A DNA stretch of 49,701 nucleotides from UBA4729 sp038236865 (GTDB taxonomy: Bacteria; Patescibacteriota; Saccharimonadia; Saccharimonadales; UBA4665). The notes beneath the pieces are model-generated. The model did no database searches. It saw only the letters and a program-made list of their open reading frames with translations, and was not told the origin of the DNA. Shown in pieces: positions 1-9,354 of the stretch. The position numbers and the translations under genes are program-made. The stretch spans positions 1 to 49,701 of the forward strand of contig JBBRZI010000006.1 in NCBI GenBank assembly GCA_038236865.1, given 5' to 3'. Within the stretch, counting starts at the first letter, position 1. The number at the start of each line of letters is the position of its first letter.

Positions 1-1
1 C

Positions 2-190
2 AAGCTAACCGCCACCGAACCGCTCAGTTTGTTTGATGTCATCCAAATAACCGGCATCGTTCTCGTGCTGTTCATGGCCAACCGGTCACGCATCAAAGTG
101 GAAGCACTTGAACGCCGAGTCCAAGATTTGCACCAAGAGTTATCTATTCGCCTGTCCAGCGATGATGCGGCTGAGAACGCCAAGAAATAG
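2..190 (+). CDS. C-terminal fragment of a DUF2304-like small membrane protein
   Basis: The window opens inside a reading frame that ends with TAG at 188-190. About 62 residues are visible: one hydrophobic segment (ITGIVLVLFMANRS) followed by a charged, probably helical tail (RIKVEALERRVQDLHQELSI). A last membrane helix followed by an 'LERRVxxLxQELSI' tail is what DUF2304 proteins show, and those usually sit beside glycosyltransferases in polysaccharide clusters, as here. The start lies outside the window, so length and family cannot be confirmed. Confidence 0.45.
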   Translation, partial: KLTATEPLSLFDVIQITGIVLVLFMANRSRIKVEALERRVQDLHQELSIRLSSDDAAENAKK

Positions 191-297
191 CAAAAAGACT
201 AATACTGCCCCGGCACGATATACCTTAGATTGACAGCATTGGTCTAGCAACGGCAAATCTGCTAATCTGGGGGTAGATAAATAACCTTGGGAGAACT

Positions 298-1326
298 ATG
301 TTTAAGGGTAAGACATTACTTATTACGGGCGGAACCGGCTCTTTCGGTAACGCTGTACTAAAACGCTTCTTAGACTCCGACATTAAAGAAATCCGCATCT
401 TCTCGCGCGACGAGAAGAAACAAGACGACATGCGCCGAGCACTGAAGAGTGACAAAGTGAAGTTTTATATAGGAGATGTCCGCAACCTTGAAAGTATACG
501 CGATGCCGTAAAAGGTGTTGATTTCATATTCCATGCGGCTGCCCTTAAGCAAGTTCCGTCTTGCGAGTTCTTCCCGATGGAGGCCGTAAGAACAAACGTC
601 ATCGGCACCGACAACGTATTAACCGCCGCGATTGATCAGAAGGTCAAGACAGTTGTTTGCCTATCCACTGATAAGGCGGCCTACCCGATTAATGCCATGG
701 GCACATCCAAGGCCATGATGGAGAAAGTGATTATTGCAAAGTCACGAAATGTCGATCCAAACGAGACCATGATCTGCTGTACTCGCTACGGGAATGTCAT
801 GGCTTCGCGCGGATCAGTTATCCCGCTTTTTGTTGAACAGATGAAGGCAAAACAGTCCATCACAATCACGGACCCAGAAATGACCCGTTTTTTAATGAAC
901 CTCGATGAAGCAGTCGATTTAGTTCTTTTTGCTTTTAAACACGCCAGCCAAGGTGACCTGTTTGTTCAAAAAGCTTCAGCATCAACCGTGAACACGCTCG
1001 CACTAGCACTCAAGGAACTATTCGACTCAAAAAGCGAGATAAAAATAATCGGTACACGCCATGGTGAAAAGGCGCACGAAACTTTGATGACCAAAGAAGA
1101 AAAAGCTAAATCCACTGATATGGGCAACTACTTCAGAATACCTGCTGACACCCGTGACCTAAACTATGCGAAATATCTGCAGGATGGGAGTAAAAAGATA
1201 TCAATTGCTGAGGAATACACTTCGTATAACACCGAGCGCCTCGACGTAGCCAAAACAATTAAAAAGCTACGAACAGTTGATTACATTAAGGCAGAACTTG
1301 CCGGCTCAACGGGCCAACAAACGTGA
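298..1326 (+). CDS. UDP-N-acetylglucosamine 4,6-dehydratase (CapE/WbjB/FnlA-like)
   Basis: This 342-residue protein is an extended short-chain dehydrogenase that would convert UDP-GlcNAc to a UDP-4-keto-6-deoxy sugar in the cytoplasm, the first step towards UDP-L-FucNAc or UDP-L-QuiNAc. The N-terminal Rossmann motif is GGTGSFG (about residues 11-17). The D, K and Y of the FlaA1/CapE active site are all visible in STDKAAYPINAMG (about residues 123-135), followed by TSKAMMEK. Length fits the inverting CapE/WbjB group. A GGGAGA ribosome-binding site lies just before the ATG. Its end overlaps the next gene by four bases, so the two are probably translationally coupled. The exact sugar product is inferred from the neighbours. 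Confidence 0.88.
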   Translation: MFKGKTLLITGGTGSFGNAVLKRFLDSDIKEIRIFSRDEKKQDDMRRALKSDKVKFYIGDVRNLESIRDAVKGVDFIFHAAALKQVPSCEFFPMEAVRTNVIGTDNVLTAAIDQKVKTVVCLSTDKAAYPINAMGTSKAMMEKVIIAKSRNVDPNETMICCTRYGNVMASRGSVIPLFVEQMKAKQSITITDPEMTRFLMNLDEAVDLVLFAFKHASQGDLFVQKASASTVNTLALALKELFDSKSEIKIIGTRHGEKAHETLMTKEEKAKSTDMGNYFRIPADTRDLNYAKYLQDGSKKISIAEEYTSYNTERLDVAKTIKKLRTVDYIKAELAGSTGQQT

Positions 1327-2177
1327 ATGTACTAGTCTTAGGTGCAGGCGGAATGGCCGGGCACGTCATATCAACTTATCTTCGAGAGAACGACTTTGAT
1401 GTTGACACCCTGTCGGCCCACAACAAGCTCGATGAGCACACGTTTCTAGTAGATGTCACGGACCATGCCAAGCTTACATCCACCCTCAATGCCAAAACAT
1501 ATGATGTTGTTGTTAATTGCATAGGCCTGCTGGTAAAACAAAGCGAAGAGCGAAAAGACCTTGCTGCCTACCTCAATGGCTTCTTGCCTCATTATCTTGA
1601 AAACTTTTATAAAGATAGCTCGACTAGGGTCATACACTTGAGCACCGACTGCGTATTTTCTGGCAAGAACCCGCCCTACCTGGAAGATTCGTTCTACGAC
1701 GGCGAACTGTTCTACGATCGCTCGAAGGCCCTCGGCGAAATCATTAACAGCAAAGACCTTACCTTTCGTATGTCGATCATTGGGCCAGATATGCAACCAG
1801 CAGGTACGGGTCTATTCAACTGGTTCTACGCGCAATCTGGCGAAATATTTGGCTACACCAAAGCGATGTGGACAGGCGTCACTACCATCGAACTGGCCAA
1901 GGGCATCAAAGCTGCCATCGAGCAAGATTTATCTGGCCTCTACCACCTTGTGCCGTCCAGTAATATCTCGAAGTTTAAATTACTTGAAACCTTCAAAGAC
2001 GTATTTTCGCGTAGCGACATCACGCTCACCCCCAGCGATATGTTAGAACAAGACAAGACACTCATCAATACCAGGTCCGATTTTGAATTTGGCGTCAAAG
2101 AGTATGAGACAATGATAATCGAAATGAAAGAGTGGATAAGTACACATGCCGACCTCTACCCTCACTACAGCAACTAG
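1323..2177 (+). CDS. RmlD/WbvR-like NDP-4-keto-sugar reductase
   Basis: A 284-residue short-chain dehydrogenase/reductase of the RmlD substrate-binding family. It has a GAGGMAG nucleotide-binding loop near residues 7-13, an STDCVFSG segment near 107-114 and a YDRSKALGE catalytic Tyr-Lys motif near 131-139. After a CapE-type dehydratase and before a WbuB-like transferase, the closest known arrangement is the fnlA/qnlA-qnlB-wbuB layout for UDP-L-QuiNAc, so reduction of the 4-keto intermediate is the probable role. It lacks the cupin C-terminal domain of CapF (WbjC), which favours a single-domain reductase. No 2-epimerase is seen next to it. Confidence 0.78.
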   Translation: MNVLVLGAGGMAGHVISTYLRENDFDVDTLSAHNKLDEHTFLVDVTDHAKLTSTLNAKTYDVVVNCIGLLVKQSEERKDLAAYLNGFLPHYLENFYKDSSTRVIHLSTDCVFSGKNPPYLEDSFYDGELFYDRSKALGEIINSKDLTFRMSIIGPDMQPAGTGLFNWFYAQSGEIFGYTKAMWTGVTTIELAKGIKAAIEQDLSGLYHLVPSSNISKFKLLETFKDVFSRSDITLTPSDMLEQDKTLINTRSDFEFGVKEYETMIIEMKEWISTHADLYPHYSN

Positions 2178-2180
2178 CCT

Positions 2181-3455
2181 ATGAAACAGCCTACTAAAAA
2201 AATACTGGTTATATGTCAACATTTTTGGCCAGAGACGTTCCGAATCACCGACATTTGTGAAGGCTTAGTCGAAAAAGGCTATGAAGTGGACGTGCTGTGC
2301 GGCATCCCGAACTATCCGGCCGGTAAGTTCTTCAAAGATTATGGTTACTTTAAAAATCGGCGGCAAAACTACAAGGGGATAAACATCATTCGAGTGCCGG
2401 AGATACCACGGGGCAACAATACGAATCTTCGAATTTTCCTGAATTACATATCTTTCCCATTCTGTTCTCTTTTTTATATTCCTATGCTGCTACGAAAAGA
2501 TTACGACAGAATACTCGTATACCAACTGTCCCCTGTTTTCATGGCACTACCGGGCATAATCATATCAAAGCTCAAGAAAATTAAACTGTACATTTACATC
2601 TGCGATTTTTGGCCACACAGTTTATTGTCTATTTTGCACTTCAAAAATAAAACCGCCATAAACATCATAACCAAGATGTCCTACTGGCACTACCGAAAAG
2701 CCGACGGATTGATTGGTGTTTTCAAGGGCATCCAGACTCGGCTCATTAGTGATATTGGTATTCCCAAGCTCAAGACACTCTACGTGCCCCAGGCCGCCGA
2801 GAAAGTCTACGAGCGAGAAGATTTTGATCAAATGTTGCATGACAGATTTGCCGGCAAGTTTAATATTGTGTTTGCCGGCAATATCAACCCAGCTCAGTGC
2901 TTTGATGTCGTCACCCAGGCCGCAATGATGGTCAAACAAAAAGACTACAAAGATATTAATTATATTATTATAGGTGAGGGTATGTCGAAAAAATGGCTTG
3001 TTGATGAGGTCGAAAAACTTGGGCTCACTGATGCATTCTTTTTCGAGGGCTTTATGCCAGTCGAAGAGGTCCCTAAGTACCAAACTCTAGCCGATGCGCT
3101 GATCGTTGCACTTTCTAAAAGCCCCCTATTTGAATACGGTGTTCCAGCTAAAGTGCAGTCCTATATGGCCTCAGGTAAACCAATTGTGGGTGCTATGGAT
3201 GGCGAAGGGCAAAGGCTGGTCAACAGTAGTGGCTGTGGTATCTGCGTTCCATCTGGAGACGTTAAAGGTCTAGCGAAGGCTATCATTGCACTCGTGGATC
3301 TCAGCCCTGCTGAACGCAATAAAATGGGAATCAAAGGCCGAGCCTACCACTTTAAACACTTCGAGCGAGACTATAACCTATCGAGACTAGAAGAGTTTGT
3401 ATTCAATGATAATCGCATCGAAGATACAGAATATACCGATTCCACTCGTATATAA
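2181..3455 (+). CDS. Glycosyltransferase family 4, WbuB-like
   Basis: A 424-residue GT-B fold transferase. The opening KKILVICQHFWPETFRITDI and the following EGLVEKGYEVDVLCGIPNYP are characteristic of WbuB-type L-FucNAc/L-QuiNAc transferases. The C-terminal half carries the nucleotide-sugar binding part, including FNIVFAGNINPAQ, a FEGFMPVEEVPKY stretch and FEYGVPAKVQSYMASGKP in place of the classic EX7E motif. Two hydrophobic stretches between residues about 85 and 155 suggest membrane association. It begins three bases after the reductase stop. The likely job is transfer of the sugar made by the preceding two enzymes to a lipid-linked acceptor. Confidence 0.85.
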   Translation: MKQPTKKILVICQHFWPETFRITDICEGLVEKGYEVDVLCGIPNYPAGKFFKDYGYFKNRRQNYKGINIIRVPEIPRGNNTNLRIFLNYISFPFCSLFYIPMLLRKDYDRILVYQLSPVFMALPGIIISKLKKIKLYIYICDFWPHSLLSILHFKNKTAINIITKMSYWHYRKADGLIGVFKGIQTRLISDIGIPKLKTLYVPQAAEKVYEREDFDQMLHDRFAGKFNIVFAGNINPAQCFDVVTQAAMMVKQKDYKDINYIIIGEGMSKKWLVDEVEKLGLTDAFFFEGFMPVEEVPKYQTLADALIVALSKSPLFEYGVPAKVQSYMASGKPIVGAMDGEGQRLVNSSGCGICVPSGDVKGLAKAIIALVDLSPAERNKMGIKGRAYHFKHFERDYNLSRLEEFVFNDNRIEDTEYTDSTRI

Positions 3456-3484
3456 GGTTTAACTTTATTGATATTTCTCGTAGA

Positions 3485-3847
3485 ATGCTAGGAGTGTCAA
3501 AAATAATAATTTCCTTATATGTACTCGCCACTTCGCTTGCCCTTGTGGTACTTAAGCTCAGTTCCAAATCTGGTGCCCCGATCCAACTCATACAGAATAG
3601 GCCTCATTTCAATGTCACCCCACTAACTGTTCTTGGCATATTCCTCTACGGCGTTAGTTTCTTAATATATATCTACCTCATCTCTAAGTATGATCTCGGC
3701 TATATAATCCCCCTTACAACAGCGCTTGTATACGTCTTAATATTCGTGGCATCTTTTTTCATATTCAACGAGGCTTTCACACTGATAAAAGTTGCTGGTA
3801 TATTTCTCATTGTAGTCGGCGTGATACTGCTTAACTTCAAAAAATAG
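3485..3847 (+). CDS. Small DMT/EamA-like four-helix membrane transporter
   Basis: A 120-residue protein with four predicted transmembrane segments (about residues 4-22, 44-65, 72-93 and 98-117) ending in a short basic tail NFKK. The size and the Y-I-P-L-T-T-A-L segment in helix 3 resemble small multidrug resistance/EamA proteins such as the ArnE/ArnF half-transporters. In this sugar cluster a lipid-linked sugar flippase role is more plausible than drug efflux, but that is inference. No partner half-transporter is next to it, so it may act as a homodimer. Confidence 0.65.
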   Translation: MLGVSKIIISLYVLATSLALVVLKLSSKSGAPIQLIQNRPHFNVTPLTVLGIFLYGVSFLIYIYLISKYDLGYIIPLTTALVYVLIFVASFFIFNEAFTLIKVAGIFLIVVGVILLNFKK

Positions 3848-3862
3848 GGACATCTTATAGCC

Positions 3863-5842
3863 ATGCATCTCAACGATAAAAAGATTAGTTACTTAAAGTC
3901 CCACAAGGCATTACTTTTCCCCGTTGTTCTGTTTTGTTTCTTCTTGATTTTGACCAGTTATCGAGTAAGCGGAACGTCTATCGGTGTTTACCACAGTTAC
4001 CTTTATGGCAGAGACAGTAAGGACTCGGCGCTTGTCTTTGGAAGACCGCAGACTATACGCTCTGATGAATGGCTAGTTAACACACAACTAGAGATGGCTC
4101 AGGAAAAAAACGGGTTTAACCAAATAAATCCGAATATCAACGGCGGCAGAGACATGAGTATTATTACCGATACTCCATATCGTGGGTGGTCTGCCGTGTT
4201 CAAGCCACAAAATTTCGCGTTCTTCGTGCTCCCTTTCGAGTTTGCATTTGCCTTTAAGTGGTGGCTTTTGATCTTTTCGTTGCTGGTTAGTTCGTATTAT
4301 TTTTCCCTCAAGATTTTTCCGAACAAAATTCTACCTGCCGCTTTCGCATCCCTTATCATCTCTTTCAGCCCCTTCGTGTCTTGGTGGTATCAAACCGGTA
4401 CAATCGCACCACTCTTCTACGGATTTTTAATACTTCTAGTGAGCATGAGTATCGTAGACAATACCCCGCTCACTGTGTTCCACCGACAAGCATCGTCTAT
4501 GCTATCTTGTGCAATTAAAATATTGACACTGGCTTATTTATTAATCTCGTTTGCTCTGCTACTATATCCTCCGTTTCAAATACCAGTGGCGTTCGTGGTA
4601 GCATTTTATATGCTGGGCTACATTGCAGAAAAACTTCAGACACAACCCAAAAAACAACTCTTGGGTATTCTCGCGCCGTTTGTTGTAGCCACGGGTTTAA
4701 CTGTTATGATTTCTGGGATATTTTTCATGACCCATCACCAGGTGATTAGTGCGATCACCGGAACTGCATACCCAGGAAAAAGAGTTGTGGCGTCAGGAGG
4801 GTATGATATCAAGAATATCCTGGTCACCTACCTTCAGCCACAACTGGAGCGCAAGTCAAGAGGTGTGCACTATTTGGAAAATCAAAGCGAATCTTCAAAT
4901 TTCATACTATCCTCATTAGCTGTTATTGTCCCCTCTATCACTTTGGGTGCATGGATTTTTATAAAACATCGAAAGATAGAATGGGTGCTATTCTCATTAA
5001 TTATTTGCAACTTGCTATTTCTTGCTCATCTCTTCGTACGCTTACCGGCAATCGTTACCAAGCTAAGCCTGCTATATCTGGTTCCTCAACAAAGATTGAT
5101 GATTGGAATGGGTTTTTTGGCAATCGTGACAATGATATATATGGCTAGGCTCGCAGAAAAATATGTAAAACTGTCAAGAAAACTTGTCTTAGTTATATTG
5201 GCATACGTAGCTATTTATTTCATATTGGGCTTATGGGCTGGACTAGAAACAAGAAACGCGTTTCCGCTATTCATATCTAGCTTAAGGCTAATAATTATAC
5301 TGAACGCATTTCTATGTTTAGGCCTCGTCTTAGTATTCACAAAAAAATACACCTTTGGATTGGTTTTATTGGCGCTTTTTTCGTTGGGAAGTTCGCTATA
5401 CGTCAACCCCTTGTACAAAGGCCTGGGAGATGTCAGGGATGGCCGAATCACGGGGGCGATGCAGAACGTGTCTACATCCAAGGATTCTTGGGGCGTCGTA
5501 GATAATCTTTATGCCGAGAATTTACCCCTGCTTAGCAATCGCCAGTCTATATCTGGGATAGAGTTCTACCCAAACACTAAGTTCTGGAGCAACTTTTCGG
5601 GCAATGAAGATCATGCAATATACAACCGCTACGCGCATGTTCTATTAACGGAGAGCCCGAAGAATATTAAGCTCGTTCAGCCTGACCTATTTGCTGCATC
5701 TATAAGTTGTGATAAAAAGCTGGCATTTTCGGTTGATTACATTCTTAGTTCTAGACCCCTCGATGCAAGCTGCCGCAAATTAGTAAAAACTGTTATCTAC
5801 CCTGCTACTACTTTCTATCTTTACGAAGAATATTCTCGTTAA
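3863..5842 (+). CDS. Large GT-C-like polytopic membrane protein (DUF7657-like)
   Basis: A 659-residue polytopic protein with more than ten hydrophobic segments. After the first helix it has a large outer loop, with RPQTIRSDEWLVNTQLEMAQ and a following TDTPYRGWSAVFKPQNF, then a helix block from about residue 115 to 530 and a C-terminal soluble part. The conserved 'RSDEW' loop after helix 1 is typical of a family of large bacterial membrane proteins, annotated as DUF7657, that look like GT-C glycosyltransferases using polyprenyl-linked sugars. No catalytic residue can be assigned with certainty. Position in the operon supports surface-glycan work. Confidence 0.6.
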   Translation: MHLNDKKISYLKSHKALLFPVVLFCFFLILTSYRVSGTSIGVYHSYLYGRDSKDSALVFGRPQTIRSDEWLVNTQLEMAQEKNGFNQINPNINGGRDMSIITDTPYRGWSAVFKPQNFAFFVLPFEFAFAFKWWLLIFSLLVSSYYFSLKIFPNKILPAAFASLIISFSPFVSWWYQTGTIAPLFYGFLILLVSMSIVDNTPLTVFHRQASSMLSCAIKILTLAYLLISFALLLYPPFQIPVAFVVAFYMLGYIAEKLQTQPKKQLLGILAPFVVATGLTVMISGIFFMTHHQVISAITGTAYPGKRVVASGGYDIKNILVTYLQPQLERKSRGVHYLENQSESSNFILSSLAVIVPSITLGAWIFIKHRKIEWVLFSLIICNLLFLAHLFVRLPAIVTKLSLLYLVPQQRLMIGMGFLAIVTMIYMARLAEKYVKLSRKLVLVILAYVAIYFILGLWAGLETRNAFPLFISSLRLIIILNAFLCLGLVLVFTKKYTFGLVLLALFSLGSSLYVNPLYKGLGDVRDGRITGAMQNVSTSKDSWGVVDNLYAENLPLLSNRQSISGIEFYPNTKFWSNFSGNEDHAIYNRYAHVLLTESPKNIKLVQPDLFAASISCDKKLAFSVDYILSSRPLDASCRKLVKTVIYPATTFYLYEEYSR

Positions 5843-5921
5843 TAACGTCCAAAGTTGGTCGGTACCACGTATCGATGCTGCGTTAGATATGCTATAGTAG
5901 GTAAGCTAAAGAACTTAATTG

Positions 5922-5927
5922 TATAAT
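5922..5927 (+). promoter_or_regulatory. -10-like hexamer just ahead of the anchored-protein gene
   Basis: A perfect TATAAT lies seven bases before the ATG at 5934. If used, the transcript would have essentially no leader. No good -35 lies 16-18 bases upstream. An extended -10 (TGCTATAGT, 5890-5898) slightly upstream is an alternative with a normal leader. Confidence 0.35.
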
Positions 5928-5933
5928 ATAAAT

Positions 5934-6500
5934 ATGAAAATAAAAAAACCGAAAATACTTATATTAACGCTCTGTCTAGTAGCTCTCGTTGCGTCAGCAG
6001 CTGGAGCCTACACTGTCTACAACCACAGACATGCTTCTAGCCAAGCGACTGCTTCTAATGGCGGTAAGACGCGTGGCGTTAACTCAGTCAATTACAATCC
6101 GCCGACCGAAGCCCAAAAGAAGAATGGCGAGCAAATTAAAGAAGAAGCAACCAGCACAAAAGATTCATCAAACACAGGGAGCAGCGGGACAACTAGCACT
6201 ACCGGTTCAATTTCAATTTCAAGAGTTAGTCAACCGAGCAGTGGCCAACCCGTAAGCGTGCGAACGACCGTTGAAGGACTGCCCTCTGGAACCTGCACAA
6301 TCACGTTCACCCTTAATGGTCAGCCCGCAGTCACAAAGACCGTGGCTATAGTTGCGGGCGCAACCTTTTACACATGCCAACCACTTGATGTGGCTTCCAG
6401 TGACTTCTCTACTAGTGGGACATGGACCGTTTCTGTCTTTGCGAGCAATGCTTCAGCTAAAACAAGCACCGTAACCAGAACCGTAACGATTAATAAATGA
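5934..6500 (+). CDS. Membrane-anchored extracellular protein of unknown function
   Basis: I start it at the ATG at 5934, not the upstream TTG at 5919, because the TTG lies immediately before a TATAAT. The product is about 188 residues: a basic N-terminus, one transmembrane segment (LILTLCLVALVASAAGAYTV), a low-complexity Ser/Thr/Gly-rich linker and a beta-sandwich-like domain of about 85 residues starting near ISISRVSQPSSGQ, with two cysteines (GTCTITF and YTCQPL) that could form a disulfide. The alternating hydrophobic pattern suggests an Ig-like fold. It overlaps the next gene by four bases (ATGA), so the two probably act together at the cell surface. Function unknown. Confidence 0.7.
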   Translation: MKIKKPKILILTLCLVALVASAAGAYTVYNHRHASSQATASNGGKTRGVNSVNYNPPTEAQKKNGEQIKEEATSTKDSSNTGSSGTTSTTGSISISRVSQPSSGQPVSVRTTVEGLPSGTCTITFTLNGQPAVTKTVAIVAGATFYTCQPLDVASSDFSTSGTWTVSVFASNASAKTSTVTRTVTINK

Positions 6501-9343
6501 GAACCCTTCACCTACGTCTACTCTTAGGGCTGGCTATAGGGTTAACGGTTCTCTTATTGGCACCATCCACTGCGCATGCTGCGAGTTTTGATCCGACCAG
6601 AATAATTGATGATGCAGTGTTTTATAACAGCAGCACGATGTCCGTCGCAGAGATACAGAACTTTCTCAACACCAAAGTCCCCGTATGCGATAGTTACGGG
6701 GCACTGCCCCATGGAAGCAGCACTAGAGCAGCATACTCTACCGCCAATGGGCAACAGATGCCCTTTACGTGCTTGAAAGGCTACTACGAAAACCCCACGA
6801 CTCACGCAAATAACCTGTACGGCGGCGCGGCGCCAGCAGGATCAATTAGTGCCGCTGAAATTATTTATAACGCCGCTCAGACCTATGGCATCAACCCTCA
6901 AGTCCTTCTCATCACCCTGCAAAAAGAGAATGGCTTAATTACTGATGATTGGCCGTGGACAGGTGAGTACAACACCGCAATGGGTTTTGGGTGCCCTGAT
7001 AGCGGCCCCAACAATAGTGCAAATTGCAATTCTCAGTATTATGGATTTTACAATCAAGTTTTCCTCGCCGCAAAACAGTTCAGGATCTACGCAAATAGCC
7101 CCAATAGTTTCAACTTTGTGCCTGGCCCAGGAAACTTCGTGAAATATAATCCGAATGCAGCTTGTAGTGGTACGACCTTAAATATCCAAAATCAGGCAAC
7201 AGCCTCTCTCTATGACTACACGCCGTATCAACCAAATGCTGCTGCTCTTGCGGCTGGGTATGGCACAGGCGATGGTTGCAGTGCGTATGGTAACAGAAAC
7301 TTTTTCAATTATTTTAACGACTGGTTTGGGTCCACTTATAACCAAATTACATACGTACAAGTTGAGGGTAGCAGTAGCCAATACATTATTTATGACGGGA
7401 GAAAGCAAGCGCTCACATATGATGGTCTTCTAGCGTGGGGCATTAATCGACTGCCGCTCACTACAATGTCGGCTACAGCCTTGGATGGCATACCGACTTT
7501 CCCGACTGCTCTCACGAGGGTATCGACGATTACGGGGACTGCTAGTATGGTCTTCGCAGATGGTACGAATTATTATGACATCAACAGCAACACTGCCACC
7601 GTTTGGGGCAATTTTAAGAACACATCAATGTCGTCTATAGGGTGGCCTCTTGTCAGGTTCGCTAACTTCAAAGGAGCCTTACCTTTTGTAGCGAATATAC
7701 CAAATGACGTCCACCAATACGAGATGGAGGGAGGAACGTTATTGCCGCTAAGCAGTCCTACCGTATTGCATGCATGGGGAGGTAACTCATCCGTAACTCT
7801 TTCTTCAGCCTATGCTCAAGGTCTCCCCATTGGACAAACATTAACTCACAATCTAGTCTCTGTAAGTAATAAGCTGTATCTACTAAACGGAACGCAAGCT
7901 TTCGCCGTATCAAGCTCAATTGGTAACTTGTTTTCTTCTTGGACACCCTACCCAATTGGCGCCACATCATTAGAAAGATACACGCAGGCGGGGAGCCTCT
8001 CGTATCTCATAAAGAGCGACCAGAGCGGCGTTATATACGCTATCGACGGCACAAAGAAGCGCCCGATAACAACTTTCGGTGTCTTTATGGCTTTGAGAAA
8101 TTCAGCCTCATACGAGTCAACTCTGACGAATGACGCCATTGATCTGCTTCCAACCGGGGATGCACTTAGTACGGATGTGCTGCTCGAGCAGAATACAACA
8201 AATTACTACTCTGTTAACGGCGCATTGACAGCTTTTCCGGCAAGATTAACCTCCGAATATTCAGTCTCCTCAATGGCGACTACGGTTACTCCTGGGTTCA
8301 TTAGTCTTTTTGCAAAAAACAGTTCCACGATGAGCCAATTTGTAAAATCAGGCAATTCGGCTGTTGTGTATTTCGTAAGTGAAGGCAAGAGAATACCCAT
8401 ATCCAGATACGACGTAATGGTTTTACTTAACGGACAAAACGCAATTGTGACCCTCCCCGATGCAGATTTAGCAAAACTGCCAATTGCTAGTGGGTCGATG
8501 ACGCCACTGCTAGTTGGGCCTGACCTGACCAATACTGCATTCGTAGATCAAAGTTCTATCTTTACTTCTAACAGCCAGCAGACGCTAAAGTATTGGAACG
8601 CCCCCCCGCCTACAAAAGTCTCGCAAGCAACTTATGACTGGTTCATATCCGCAAGTCAGACCGTGTTTCCTTTAAGTCAGCACGTACAGACCGAGAATGG
8701 AGAATTCTGCAACATTGATGGGGGAAGATATTGTGCCGAACAATTCTCAATGATATATAACTGGAATCTGCTGGCAGGAGTTATCCACCCATCCAATACT
8801 TTGCTGGGTTATTTGAATATTTCTAGATCCGGAGCTTTGAATATTTTCGTTACTGCACCGTCCGGACAACCCTATTCAACTAACGTATTTGCTATGGTTG
8901 ATGGAATCTTGTATTACGTATCGACTCCAGCAGCACTTTCGAATCTTGGATTCAACGGATCATTCACGAAAATTTCTGCAGCCAGCATTGATCAGCTGAA
9001 ATCGTCTAATAGCTTTAGCGGCTATCTTTTTAAGGATTCTTCCGTAAAGGTATGGGTTATCGATGGGAGCTCAAAGCGATTAGTGCCTGACAGCCTGCAA
9101 GCTAACTGGACCGGTGTGGCAGCCCCTCCCCAGACTGTGTCATCGTATTTTTTGAGCCTATTTTCCGATAAAGCAGCACTGACAAAATCCATTACCAGCC
9201 CTTCGACTGGTACTGTTTATGGCCTAGATAACGGCCTTAAGCGAGGCATCACAACTTACCAAAAGTACCTGCAGAGCTGGAGCCCTTATACTTCGGTGAC
9301 GCCTCCACTCATTGAGCTCATACCTTCTGGAAGTGACTTCTAG
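6497..9343 (+). CDS. Large secreted protein: lysozyme/transglycosylase-like domain plus surface repeats
   Basis: A 948-residue protein with a clear signal peptide (LLLGLAIGLTVLLLAPSTAHA, about 7-28). Residues about 30-280 look like a lytic-transglycosylase/lysozyme-fold domain: GINPQVLLITLQKENGLI contains a candidate catalytic Glu, and there are several Cys pairs. The rest is built of divergent repeats of roughly 75 residues whose core reads like 'VYAIDGTKKRPITTFGVFMAL'; further examples start at VVYFVSEGKRIPI, KVWVIDGSSKRLV and TVYGLDNGLKRGI. Such repeats occur in secreted proteins of CPR bacteria and Chloroflexi. A cell-wall-associated enzyme or adhesin is likely. Substrate and repeat function are not known. 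Confidence 0.7.
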   Translation: MRTLHLRLLLGLAIGLTVLLLAPSTAHAASFDPTRIIDDAVFYNSSTMSVAEIQNFLNTKVPVCDSYGALPHGSSTRAAYSTANGQQMPFTCLKGYYENPTTHANNLYGGAAPAGSISAAEIIYNAAQTYGINPQVLLITLQKENGLITDDWPWTGEYNTAMGFGCPDSGPNNSANCNSQYYGFYNQVFLAAKQFRIYANSPNSFNFVPGPGNFVKYNPNAACSGTTLNIQNQATASLYDYTPYQPNAAALAAGYGTGDGCSAYGNRNFFNYFNDWFGSTYNQITYVQVEGSSSQYIIYDGRKQALTYDGLLAWGINRLPLTTMSATALDGIPTFPTALTRVSTITGTASMVFADGTNYYDINSNTATVWGNFKNTSMSSIGWPLVRFANFKGALPFVANIPNDVHQYEMEGGTLLPLSSPTVLHAWGGNSSVTLSSAYAQGLPIGQTLTHNLVSVSNKLYLLNGTQAFAVSSSIGNLFSSWTPYPIGATSLERYTQAGSLSYLIKSDQSGVIYAIDGTKKRPITTFGVFMALRNSASYESTLTNDAIDLLPTGDALSTDVLLEQNTTNYYSVNGALTAFPARLTSEYSVSSMATTVTPGFISLFAKNSSTMSQFVKSGNSAVVYFVSEGKRIPISRYDVMVLLNGQNAIVTLPDADLAKLPIASGSMTPLLVGPDLTNTAFVDQSSIFTSNSQQTLKYWNAPPPTKVSQATYDWFISASQTVFPLSQHVQTENGEFCNIDGGRYCAEQFSMIYNWNLLAGVIHPSNTLLGYLNISRSGALNIFVTAPSGQPYSTNVFAMVDGILYYVSTPAALSNLGFNGSFTKISAASIDQLKSSNSFSGYLFKDSSVKVWVIDGSSKRLVPDSLQANWTGVAAPPQTVSSYFLSLFSDKAALTKSITSPSTGTVYGLDNGLKRGITTYQKYLQSWSPYTSVTPPLIELIPSGSDF

Positions 9344-9354
9344 AACGCTTGGTT

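Noticed and set aside
298..1326. Assignment of the product specifically to UDP-L-FucNAc
   Set aside because: The dehydratase is shared by FucNAc, QuiNAc and RhaNAc routes; the absent epimerase and the single-domain reductase leave the sugar open.
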